A model generated the notes under the pieces. It was not told where the DNA came from, ran no database searches, and was given only the letters and a program-made list of their open reading frames with translations. A program made the translations under genes and the position numbers. A stretch of 16,722 nt of DNA from Bacteroidetes/Chlorobi group bacterium ChocPot_Mid (lineage in GTDB: Bacteria; Bacteroidota; Ignavibacteria; Kapaibacteriales; UBA2268), in the NCBI GenBank assembly GCA_003731675.1, contig RCNQ01000115.1, positions 1 through 16,722 of the forward strand, read 5' to 3'. The first letter of the stretch is position 1, and every line of letters starts with the position of its first letter. Positions 6,795 through 16,200 of the stretch are shown here, piece after piece.

Positions 6795-8027
6795 TTAATT
6801 TTTTATCAAAACTTTATTTATTTCTTGTCCATTATGTAATTTTATTATCATTATATATATTCCTTCGGCATAACCCTGTCCTGATATCCGATAATCACTG
6901 TTACCTCTTATATCAATTTTCTCTACCATTCTTCCCATCATATCAAATAAAATTACTTCCTTCATTGTTTCCCGCTTAGACTTCAATACAAAATCACCCA
7001 CGGAAAAATCATAATAACTATCTATATCATTATTTTCATTTTCAAAATCATCTATCACTATTGGTTTAGTCGTATCCTTTTGACTCAGGACATACATCCT
7101 ATCACCCTTAAAACTTGTTGCACAACTGCAATCATTTATCCTTGACACTTTTATATCAAGTCTGACAGTATCATCTTCCTTTTTGACTTGTTTGCACTTT
7201 ATTTTCATTACATTTTCATTTCCTATTTCTGATAGCAAACGACTTTTAATTGTTATCCTGTTAGTATCTCCGTCTTCCGTTCGGATTATACTGTCAACTG
7301 ACATCTTTGTCAATCCTGCATCAAACAAACCAATATCTGTCAATTCGAAATTATCATTACTTTTATATTTTATTTCAAAATCAAGACTGTCAACCCTTGC
7401 CATATTATTAGTATTCAAACCAATTGTTATGAACCCCAATGAATCTTCATCAAATTCTTTAAGAGTATCATTCAAAAAGCTGACCGCTACAAAACTATTC
7501 TCAGTCTCTTTTGTCTTGATATTTACGATTAAATTCTTATCCTTATAATTTAATCTATTCCAAAAACTTTTTGATATATCAAATTCAATATCATCTAAAT
7601 TAATGTGCACTGAATCCGGACAATCTTTAAGGTATCTCACCTCAAAAGCAATCAGTGGCTTATTTCCTGTTGCCTGGTTCATTCCCATTGTCATCGCATA
7701 GGCAGTGAACAAACCCGAATCCAACACATTAATACCTTTAATTTCAAAGAACTCAGCCAAAGTATTCTTGTCAAGCAAATTTACGAACATCACCTTCTCC
7801 GGATTATACCTCAACCATACTTGCATGGCATAAAGCGAATCCACTCCCTTGACCTCTCCCATACTCAACGAGATAATAAATTTCTTATCTCTGTCCTCGT
7901 CACCGCAAACCCAGGCATCCCTGTTTTGCTTCATCACCAACTCAATTGTTTCATTTTGTGCTTTTAGCATCTGACTGCCGCCTGATAGCAGCAGCCAGAT
8001 TAAAAGCATAATAAAACTCAATTTCAT
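6795..8027 (-). CDS. Secreted protein with two cohesin-like segments and an atypical T9SS tail
   Basis: 410 residues, ATG at 8027. The signal peptide MKLSFIMLLIWLLLSGG ends near LKA-QN (residues 1-23). About residues 48-150 resemble a cohesin or carbohydrate-binding-type beta sandwich: SLYAMQVWLRYNPEKVMFVN, then KPLIAFEVRYLKDCPDSVHI. About 175-305 repeat the pattern more weakly (SLDFEIKYKSNDNFELTDI ... NVMKIKCKQ ... VRLDIKVSRIND). An Asp/Glu/Asn linker (about 325-340) leads to a C-terminal sandwich with EVILFDMMGRMVEKIDI, GYAEGIYIMIIKL and KVLIKN, which match the later strands of T9SS sorting domains. The usual PNP box is missing; SVGDFVLKSK stands in its place. The start lies one base after the stop of the upstream dockerin/cohesin-like protein (TAA-A-ATG) with no good ribosome site, so it is probably translationally coupled. 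Role: probable surface partner or scaffold component, by inference only. Confidence 0.82.
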   Translation of the reverse strand: MKLSFIMLLIWLLLSGGSQMLKAQNETIELVMKQNRDAWVCGDEDRDKKFIISLSMGEVKGVDSLYAMQVWLRYNPEKVMFVNLLDKNTLAEFFEIKGINVLDSGLFTAYAMTMGMNQATGNKPLIAFEVRYLKDCPDSVHINLDDIEFDISKSFWNRLNYKDKNLIVNIKTKETENSFVAVSFLNDTLKEFDEDSLGFITIGLNTNNMARVDSLDFEIKYKSNDNFELTDIGLFDAGLTKMSVDSIIRTEDGDTNRITIKSRLLSEIGNENVMKIKCKQVKKEDDTVRLDIKVSRINDCSCATSFKGDRMYVLSQKDTTKPIVIDDFENENNDIDSYYDFSVGDFVLKSKRETMKEVILFDMMGRMVEKIDIRGNSDYRISGQGYAEGIYIMIIKLHNGQEINKVLIKN

Positions 8028-8028
8028 T

Positions 8029-10170
8029 TTATCTTGATATTACCAGTTTCTTGGAAACTGATAAGTTATCACCTGTCAATCTATATACATAAACACCTTG
8101 GTTTACCTTGAAACCACTGTCATCTCTTCCGTCCCATACAATTGCACCTGATGTTACATTCTCCCATGTCCTTACAACATTACCCAATGCATCATAAATC
8201 CTCAATGTATAGTTACCATTATCTACCAAATTTACTGATATAACAGTATTTTCAGTAAATGGATTCGGAACATTCTGTGCTAAAATTTCAGCTCCATTAT
8301 TTCCTTCTACGGAAACCAATTCAGCAGAAACTGCCGGTTTTTCAACATCATTGAATCTAATCTCAGATAATTTCAAAACCTTATCATCAGTTCTAACTGT
8401 TACAAAGCAAATAGGTGATTCCGGTGTGAACTCATCTGAACCAGCTATTACAAGCATATCATTCTCATGCATAGCTGTAACATCGCTTGCTGTTGAGATA
8501 TTCTCTACCGTACCATTAACACTTGCTTTTACTGCCAAAGGTCCGCTCAAATATCCGTTCAGATAAACTGGTATCTGATAAAGATTTTCACCAACATTTA
8601 CCACTGAACCAAGTGTAATCCCATCTGCTATTCTGCCGTTTTCTGTTATTTTCCCATGTGTAGGAATCGAATCAGGTAAATATGGAAGATGTGGAATTCT
8701 GCAACCAATATAATGCATAATCAATGCCGCATCATACTCTGTTGCTTCAAAATAAATCTGTGACAACGAATTTACTCCCGATGGGATAACTTTTACTTCC
8801 CATTTCTCAGGTACCGGTGGTGGTCCTGCACTTGCAGGTGTATAAATATCATGAAGAATGTAACCTACGCTATCTCCATAATAATCATTCTTCCAATACA
8901 ACAACTTTTTGAATGTAGTATCTTTATATTGTCTTGTTGTACCTGCAGCATTCCAACCCCACCAATTCATATCACGATAGAAAATATATCTTCCATTGTG
9001 ATTAACATCACCATGGTAAGCTTCTCTTCTTCTTTCCTTTGGTAAAGGCATCCTTGTTACTATCGAACGAAGAATATCTCTTGCGTCAGAAACTGTAACG
9101 TAACGTGATTGTGGCATATTTGCATGCTTCTGACCTTCAAGCTTCGAAAGATTAACATCTCCGTCACCCCAAAAATCTTCTGCCTGATTCCTGCCCAATG
9201 CATAATGAACTATCCTATAATCAGTACCACCTGAAGGAGGCCATACATCTGAAACAGTCAAAATACTCTTCGACATATTCTTATCATAATTATTCATATC
9301 ATCTACGTTCCATTGACGGGCATTATACAAACCATTCAAAAAGTCTGCAAAACCGCCATCACTACCGCTATTACCTTTAACTCCTATAGCCGCATTCTTG
9401 GTAATTATACGGTCATCTGCTGTTGGAAACAATGGATGCTTCCCACCAACTGTACCATAGCAAAACTCAATATTACCCTGCTTTGAAAATACATCATCTG
9501 ACCTGTAAAGCTTAACTTGGAAATTTCCAACACTTGACTTAATACCTACATAGTCAACACCTGATAGCGGGTCATCATAATTGATATTCAAATTTTTCCA
9601 CTGAACGGTAAATACATCCTTTGTCCCATCTCCGTTCAAATCTGTTGAACCATAAGAAATTTCTGACTCAAGATACCTTTCACCAGGACCTGTATTATCA
9701 TCACCACTTCTGTAGAAATGGTCACCCATAAAAGGTGCTACTATATTCTTCGGATAAGAAGCATTATAGTAGAAAAAGTATTTGTAAAAATCAAACGTCT
9801 GATGCTTTGGCACCAAAGATGTTGGTAATTGCTCCGTTGGGGGCAAAAACACAATATACCCATTTACGCAAATCCAAATCTCGTTGTAAACCTCTCCATT
9901 GAACTCATAAGGAAACGGCAGATTGACTTTGTAAAACCCATCATCTCTTGCCCTTACGCCAGTTTCACCCGGTGTCATTGGAGGTAATCTGAACAAGTTT
10001 GCATTTACTACCACCTTGTTATCACTTGTGGTAAGCTCTGCATATGGAACACCCCTTATTACGGTAGTAATCCCATACTCGTCATAAACCTGAGCTTTTA
10101 ATGGCTGTGTAGTTATTGTCAAGTTTAGCAAAACTGCAATACTCACAGCAATTAATAAAATTCTATTCAT
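8029..10170 (-). CDS. T9SS protein with nidogen-like, dockerin-like and cohesin-like parts and FlgD-like tail
   Basis: 713 residues from the ATG at 10170, which has a perfect AAGGAG at 6-base spacing; an ATG 12 codons upstream would add a polar extension ahead of the signal peptide. Signal peptide 1-26 (cleavage LKA-Q). About residues 80-240 resemble a nidogen-type domain: ICVNGYIVFLPP, KNIVAPFMGDHFYRSG, DVFTVQWKNLNINYD, NFQVKLYRSDD, GNIEFCYG; it includes a calcium-loop-like DLNGDGTKD. About 330-402 are dockerin-like: GDGDVN, VTVSDARDILRSIV, GDVNHNGRYIFYRDM. A further helix of that type, ATEYDAALIMHYIGCRIPHL, follows after about 80 residues. A cohesin-like sandwich follows (about 525-620: GENLYQIPVYLNGYLSGPL, ICFVTVRTDD). 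The tail, about 630-713, has VPNPFTENTVISV, LRIYDALGNVVRTW, VWDGRDDSG and GVYVYRL, a FlgD-like form of T9SS sorting domain. It is probably exported to the cell surface; binding partner unknown. It heads the coupled pair with the 410-residue gene. Confidence 0.88.
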   Translation of the reverse strand: MNRILLIAVSIAVLLNLTITTQPLKAQVYDEYGITTVIRGVPYAELTTSDNKVVVNANLFRLPPMTPGETGVRARDDGFYKVNLPFPYEFNGEVYNEIWICVNGYIVFLPPTEQLPTSLVPKHQTFDFYKYFFYYNASYPKNIVAPFMGDHFYRSGDDNTGPGERYLESEISYGSTDLNGDGTKDVFTVQWKNLNINYDDPLSGVDYVGIKSSVGNFQVKLYRSDDVFSKQGNIEFCYGTVGGKHPLFPTADDRIITKNAAIGVKGNSGSDGGFADFLNGLYNARQWNVDDMNNYDKNMSKSILTVSDVWPPSGGTDYRIVHYALGRNQAEDFWGDGDVNLSKLEGQKHANMPQSRYVTVSDARDILRSIVTRMPLPKERRREAYHGDVNHNGRYIFYRDMNWWGWNAAGTTRQYKDTTFKKLLYWKNDYYGDSVGYILHDIYTPASAGPPPVPEKWEVKVIPSGVNSLSQIYFEATEYDAALIMHYIGCRIPHLPYLPDSIPTHGKITENGRIADGITLGSVVNVGENLYQIPVYLNGYLSGPLAVKASVNGTVENISTASDVTAMHENDMLVIAGSDEFTPESPICFVTVRTDDKVLKLSEIRFNDVEKPAVSAELVSVEGNNGAEILAQNVPNPFTENTVISVNLVDNGNYTLRIYDALGNVVRTWENVTSGAIVWDGRDDSGFKVNQGVYVYRLTGDNLSVSKKLVISR

Positions 10171-10176
10171 TTTTAA

Positions 10177-10182
10177 CTCCTT
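10177..10182 (-). promoter_or_regulatory. Strong Shine-Dalgarno site (AAGGAG) deciding the start at 10170
   Basis: On the minus strand AAGGAG is followed by TTAAAA and then ATG (10168-10170). This is a perfect match to the anti-SD core at good spacing, and it selects this ATG over the one at 10206. The 38 bases further upstream are almost pure A/T (for example TTATTATAAAATATATA) and could hold a promoter, but I could not assign a -35 element. Confidence 0.75.
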
Positions 10183-10220
10183 ATATATTTTATAATAATT
10201 TTCCATTTTATTTTAAGTTG

Positions 10221-10245
10221 GCAGGCTCTTTTAGCAAGAGCCTGC
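10221..10245 (-). terminator. 10-bp perfect hairpin after the giant T9SS protein
   Basis: GCAGGCTCTT (10221-10230) pairs perfectly with AAGAGCCTGC (10236-10245) around a 5-base loop. It starts 14 bases after the TAA stop of the giant gene. On the minus strand the following bases are CAACTTAAAATAAAAT, with no U run. On the plus strand TTTTCTT follows, but no plus-strand gene needs it. It may be a weak terminator, an mRNA processing point or a 3' stabiliser that tunes the ratio of the giant protein to the downstream cargo. Confidence 0.6.
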
Positions 10246-10259
10246 TTTTCTTAATTAAA

Positions 10260-13200
10260 TTATTTAACAATTACTAACGGATGAGTTACTACATTTGCAC
10301 CTGTTACCATACGGCAAACATAACTTCCACTTGCGCATTCATTGCCAAAGTTGTCTTTTCCATCCCATTGTACCGAATGATTTCCGGCATCCAATGTTCC
10401 GTCAACCAATACTTTAACTGTCTTACCTAATTGGTCAACAACTTCAACTCTTACCAATTCACGAACCTGTGTTGTAAACGCAATGTTTGTAAATGTGCTG
10501 AATGGGTTTGGTGTTACGCTACCAATACCTGTGCTGTAACCAGCTACTGGTTCATTAACATCTACCGGATGAGCATACAATATCTGGAATGCATCTATTA
10601 CATCACTGTAAATTGTCAGCTTGCAGATATCCCCTTCTTTTACAAAGGATACATCTGATGTTGATACACCCGATCCGTCTGACATATTGAACCAGAATAC
10701 ATTTCCTGTTGAATATGCATCTCTGATATACCAGCTTGCACCTGCAGGATTCTTTGTCTGGTCATTCTTTGCAGGAATTTGCTTGCTATCCCATGTTATT
10801 GTCATTGGATAATGGTTTGAAGTATTTCCTGCTTCACCACCTGATTGCAATCTTCCTCTGTATATCAACTGAGTTCCTGCTTTATCCGGTGATATTGTCA
10901 AGAATATATTTCTGTAAACACCATTCGAATTCGGAATTGTCCATCTTACATCAAATATATCCTGATGTGGCAATGGTGGCAATTCATATTCGCAATAGTT
11001 CGGGTCAAGCTGTCCTAATGTATCAGCTTCACTCAATCCATAACCAGTTGTAGCTGTTGAGCCAGTACCAAATTGTATGGTATTCTGTGCTCCTCTGTTA
11101 TTCTTAATTGTCAAGTCACATATAAAGTCTGTTGCCAATGAATATTTAACCTTATAAATCAAAGTATCTGTAACTCCATACTTATCTTTTACCATAACCT
11201 TTATAGTTACTTTACCGTCTGCTTCTGCTATTGCATTAAAGCTCGGTGAAGATATTCTGATTTGTACAGTATCCTTTGCTCTGATTCCGGTAACTGTATT
11301 TGATTTAACCCAGCTACCCTGCTCATTCATATATTCAAGCTCGAGACCTGTCGGTTGAAGAACTGTCAATGTCAACTCTTCTGTTGGGTCACTTGCTACA
11401 CGGCCTCTCATCAAATCCCTGTCATATACAAAGATTACATCTTCATAACGTGAACCTTGGTCTATACATCTTACTTCAGGAGCGGCTGTTATGCCAGGAT
11501 TATGATTCAATGAATCTACTCTCAAGTCTAATACCTTGATTGCACACAATGAATCTTCGTCGAATACAAGAACTGTTACCTTCTCGTTCCTTGGAGCATC
11601 CTTAACTCTTGGAGTACCGTATAATACACCACTTTCTTTGTTAATTCTCAACCATGTAGGTGTTGTCTTCAAATCCAATATCAAATTACCACCACCATCA
11701 TACTGCCTGAGATAATGCTTGCCAGCTTCTGGGAAGCAAGGATCTCTGTCAAACGAATCTGGTAATTTCAAATCGCTTAATCCAGCGGCATCAAGTTCTG
11801 CATCATTATAAGCTAACATGAACCAATGGTCTTGATAGAAGTTAGGGTCAAATATCTGAATCATCTTTGTATTATCACGCAACTCTGGATTATAATCTGT
11901 ATCTTCCTTTGCTGGTGGTAAAGATGTTGTCAATATTTTTGGCTCAATATTAATCATTACAGGTACTTCAACGCTGTTTACTCCACCATGTCCATCATTT
12001 ACAACTACTGTAAACAATGTATCCAGATTCAATGCATCATTGTATTGTACCTGTGGTGTCAGTAAGCTCATTGCAAATGATGAGTCAATTCTTACATTCA
12101 ACTTACCATAAGTTGTATAATCAGCCATAAACTCATCAACCTGTGTATCACTGTCATATTGGTGTATAAACTGTGTATCCATCCAAATTGGTCTCTGCTG
12201 TACAAGTACTGTTGTACCATCATATACAGTAGTATCAATTACATAAGGGTCAATTATCACAGATTCTCCACCCAAACCATTATTATCATTTGTTCTGATT
12301 GCTATGCTCTTGAAACCATAAGCTGTACGACCATATCTGAAGTTCCAGTTCTTGGCTTCTGCCCACTTATCTTCCAACTCATCATTGGTGTTAAAGTCTG
12401 CTTGGAATCTCAATTTATTTGTCAAATTAGCCATCAATCTTCCGTCTCTTGCCCTACGGCATGGGAATATCGAAGGTTCATATGTTCCAATTACTTCTTC
12501 ATCGCCGTCAAGACTTGTTTCAACAAATACTTGTTTTGGCCACAAAGCTTCATCATTTTCATCAACATCATCTGGACTTAAGAATATTGGAATACTATCA
12601 ACTACATAAATCTTGCATGTGTAATCTCTGTGATAGTTCCTGCCCAAATCAATTGTATCCTGTTGCAAGTATCTTGCATTTACTTTATCATAAACAGGAG
12701 TACTCAAATAACTTGGGAAAATCTCCATGAATTTGTCTATTGTATCCTGTGCTGGTCTTTCGTCTTCAGGCAATGCATTCAACGAATCTATTGTCCTGTA
12801 GTGTGGTGGGAAGTTATGTACTCTTACAGTAATATTTTCACCGCCAGGTACTACGTATGGGTTTGTAGGACGACCTCTCATTATCATAAATCCAAATACA
12901 CTATCAGGTGTCGGATTTGTGAATCCCCATTTTGTCTGGTCAATTGTCTTGCCTGCATAAATATGCTCTTTACGCAACCATTGTCTCAAACCTGAACTTG
13001 GGTCAACAATATAATCAAATGATAAGTTTGAATATTTGTCAGGTACGTACATTGACCTCGGATCGTAGAAGTTGTTTGTATCTTTACCTGCAACGTTCAT
13101 AATCCTGTCACGTCCCTTAGCATTGCTTGCACCATCTGCTGCAAATTCAATAGTCGAACCAAGAACTGTATTTCCATACCTTGCGACATATTGATTAAAT

Positions 13201-16200
13201 CTTGATGAACCATGAATTGCCCTTGCGGCTAATGGGTCACTGTACATCTTCTGAGGTACAGGATACATTCTGTCTTCAGTAATAAATATTTTATCTTTGA
13301 AGTCATCTATTTCTACATTATCTAATCTGCCTGCCAGATATCCCCATGGATACTGAGAAGCTTCTTGTTTCATTATCACATTATTTTGAATATCAACTAC
13401 ATCACCTGTAAATACCGGTGGCTCAGTTGAATTTGTAACTTCTAATAATAAACCATCTTCCAAAGCTTTGTTTACGCCTTCTCTCCAAAGAACTGTTCTC
13501 GATACTATACGTACCCAATCACCTGTGTTTACTGGTAAAGCACGGTATCTTTCACCTGCAAAGAATGTTGCATAATTTTTGCCAAAGCTCTTATTCGATT
13601 CAGGCCACCAGTTCCTGTTTCTGAACAAGTCTTCAATCCTTTGTGACATTGTACCACCAAAGTATTTGTTATCTTGCTCATACTTACGACCAATCAATGT
13701 TGCCCTGTCTTCGTTGTATGGCTCATGTCTCAATGATTTCAAAAGCTTAGGATCTCCACCAGGAGCATCTGTACCAAGATTCAAAAGACCTTCATAAGTC
13801 CTTCTCAAGAATGGATTCAAATTCCTGTCTGATGAATCCGGAACCAATTCTACCCTTGCCCTGAATACCGGTGATGTTGGAGATAATTGTTTCAAATTAG
13901 CTCTGATAAAGTCACCTGTTGTTTCATTAATTACAAAGAATACTGTCTCATTCATAGTTCTTGGGTCTAAGTTGTACCTGTCTGAAAGACCTGATTCATA
14001 CTTAGCCAAAGCTTCTAAGAATAATGGGTATCCTATCGGATGATAGAAGTTACCGCTTGTTCCTGCTTTGAATTCACCCTGCAATCTGTGCAATTCAGGA
14101 TAAACCCAATTATAAGCTTCATCTACACTATCAGCAAAGAATGGGTCTCTTACATATCTCTTAACATATTTACCATAAGATGGCAATGTATGGTCAGCCG
14201 GTGTAAACCTGTCAAGCAATGTAGGAATTCCAACTGCAAAATCTTCAATTGGACTCATTCTCCGTTTTGTATAATCTGCTACCTTAATATCTGTACCTTT
14301 ATCATATAGGTCATAAATTCTTCCTGAATGCAATAAGTTTTCTGGAATACTCTTTGCATAATCCGGTGTATTCTCATCACCTGAGTTCCTCAAAGGAATT
14401 GCTTTATATTGGAACTGTGAAATTGATTCAAATGGTCCCTGGAATAACAGGTTGCCCCATGAACTTTCCAAATTATTTCTGTCTGCAAGTGTTTGCCAGT
14501 AACTGAAATCTAACCTTCTTTGTCCATCGCTGGCTACAAAGAATGTCTCCATTGTTGCCTGTGGCAATATATGAAGGTTCTCAATTTCCATTGTTACGTT
14601 AGCTTCTGTTCTGCCCCAATAGTTCGAGCGCAATGTATCGGTACCACCCATACCAACGCCTGTTGAACCTGCCAAAGCACCCTTTGAGTTCGGAGCATCA
14701 GGTAATCTAATCAAAAATCTTGCATTATTATCATACATTGAGTTTGCAGCCCAAGGACCTAATGCCGATGGTAAAGGACCTTGAATTTCACCATAAATAA
14801 TGGCTCCTGCCAAATCGCTTGATGCCTTATTAAATGTATGCTGTATTGATTCTTCTACAAGATAAGGACCTGTAATCATATTCTGTGTTGCTCCAATATC
14901 AGACAACGCTCTGTTATTTGTTACCAAAGACCTGTTGAAGATTAACTTCAAGTCAAAATTGTCTGAATAAATTGCAGCTCCTGTATAAGACTCATTATTT
15001 TGGAACCTTACACGATTGTACCATACTGTATCCTGTCTTGTTGTTGACCTGTCAATGCTTGCAACATCAAGAATATACATTGCACCACCTAAACCAATAC
15101 CATTTTCTGGTATAACTGTCTCGCCATTAGCATGGAATCTCTTAGCATCAATTTCACTTTGATTTGCCTGCTCAACTGCCAACCAGTTTGTACCACTGTC
15201 AGTTGTCTTAATAATTGTTCCCAAATCTCCTACAACATAACCTGAACTGTTTGTATGGAAGAATAAACCATTCAAGCTGTTTGTAGAAAGATTTGTGTTG
15301 ATTACTGTCCAAATTTCACCTGCATTTGTTGTCTTAATTATCTTGCCATCATCAGCAGCAATATAGCATGTGTTTTGGTCTGAGAATACAAATGAATTCA
15401 AATTTGCATCTGTATTAGCCTGCATCGGGAACCAACTGTTTCCTGCATCTAATGTCTTCAAAATTGTTCCGTTTGTACCTATTACATAACCAACATTCTG
15501 GCTTGTAAATTTAACATTTGTCAAATCCTGTAATGTACTTGAAACCTTTGTGCTCCAAATTACGTTTGCTGGATTTGCTTCATTTCCATTGATTGTCTTC
15601 AATATAAGACCTCTTTCACCGGTTATATAACCGTAATTCAAATCTGTGAAGTCAACTGAGAACAAGTCATTCAAAATTCCGTAATCATATTTTGTCCAGT
15701 TATCACCACCGTTTACAGTCTTAAGAACTGTTCCGTCCTCACCAACTGCCCATCCAATATTGGATGTTGTGAATACCATGTCGAACAATGTTTTATCATT
15801 TGACATCGGGTCTTCATATTTCTTAACCCAAGTCTCACCACCGTCAGTTGTCTTCAAAATCACATAGTTCTTACCAACAATGAATCCAACATTAGTAGTC
15901 AGGAATTTAACCTTTGTCAAGTTACGGTTAGTATTACCTTTCTTAAATTGCCATTCTGTTCCACCATTGATTAGCTTAATGATTATACCATTGTCACCAA
16001 CAATGAAGCCAGTCTTAGCATCAGTAAAGTTCACTGAATTCAAATTCTCTGATGTCCCGATTGCACCGGCACCAACCTGAGTTGTACCGCTACCACTTTG
16101 GTCAGCCAAGAAATCAGCATCCCATTCAATCTTATTGTCAAGGAATCTTGTCAACATTCTTGCATCTGGTGGATATTTTGTATATGATACTTCACCATTC

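Noticed and set aside
6795..10170. A true cellulosome locus
   Set aside because: The cohesin- and dockerin-like segments are divergent, and no glycoside hydrolase, carbohydrate-binding module with clear motifs or scaffoldin series is present.
10171..10206. Upstream ATG for the 713-residue protein
   Set aside because: It would add 12 polar residues before the signal peptide; the ATG at 10170 has a perfect AAGGAG.
12159..12730. Several overlapping plus-strand open frames of 85-140 codons
   Set aside because: They lie wholly inside the giant minus-strand gene, overlap each other in different frames, are Cys/His/Ile-rich in the manner of antisense frames, and have no ribosome sites or recognisable domains. 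The same holds for the other plus-strand frames, such as 7183-7548 and 10736-11053.
15162..16046. YCF48 repeats as a photosystem II assembly factor
   Set aside because: The repeats are embedded in a giant T9SS-tailed surface protein; nothing else suggests photosynthesis, and such repeats are widespread in secreted proteins.
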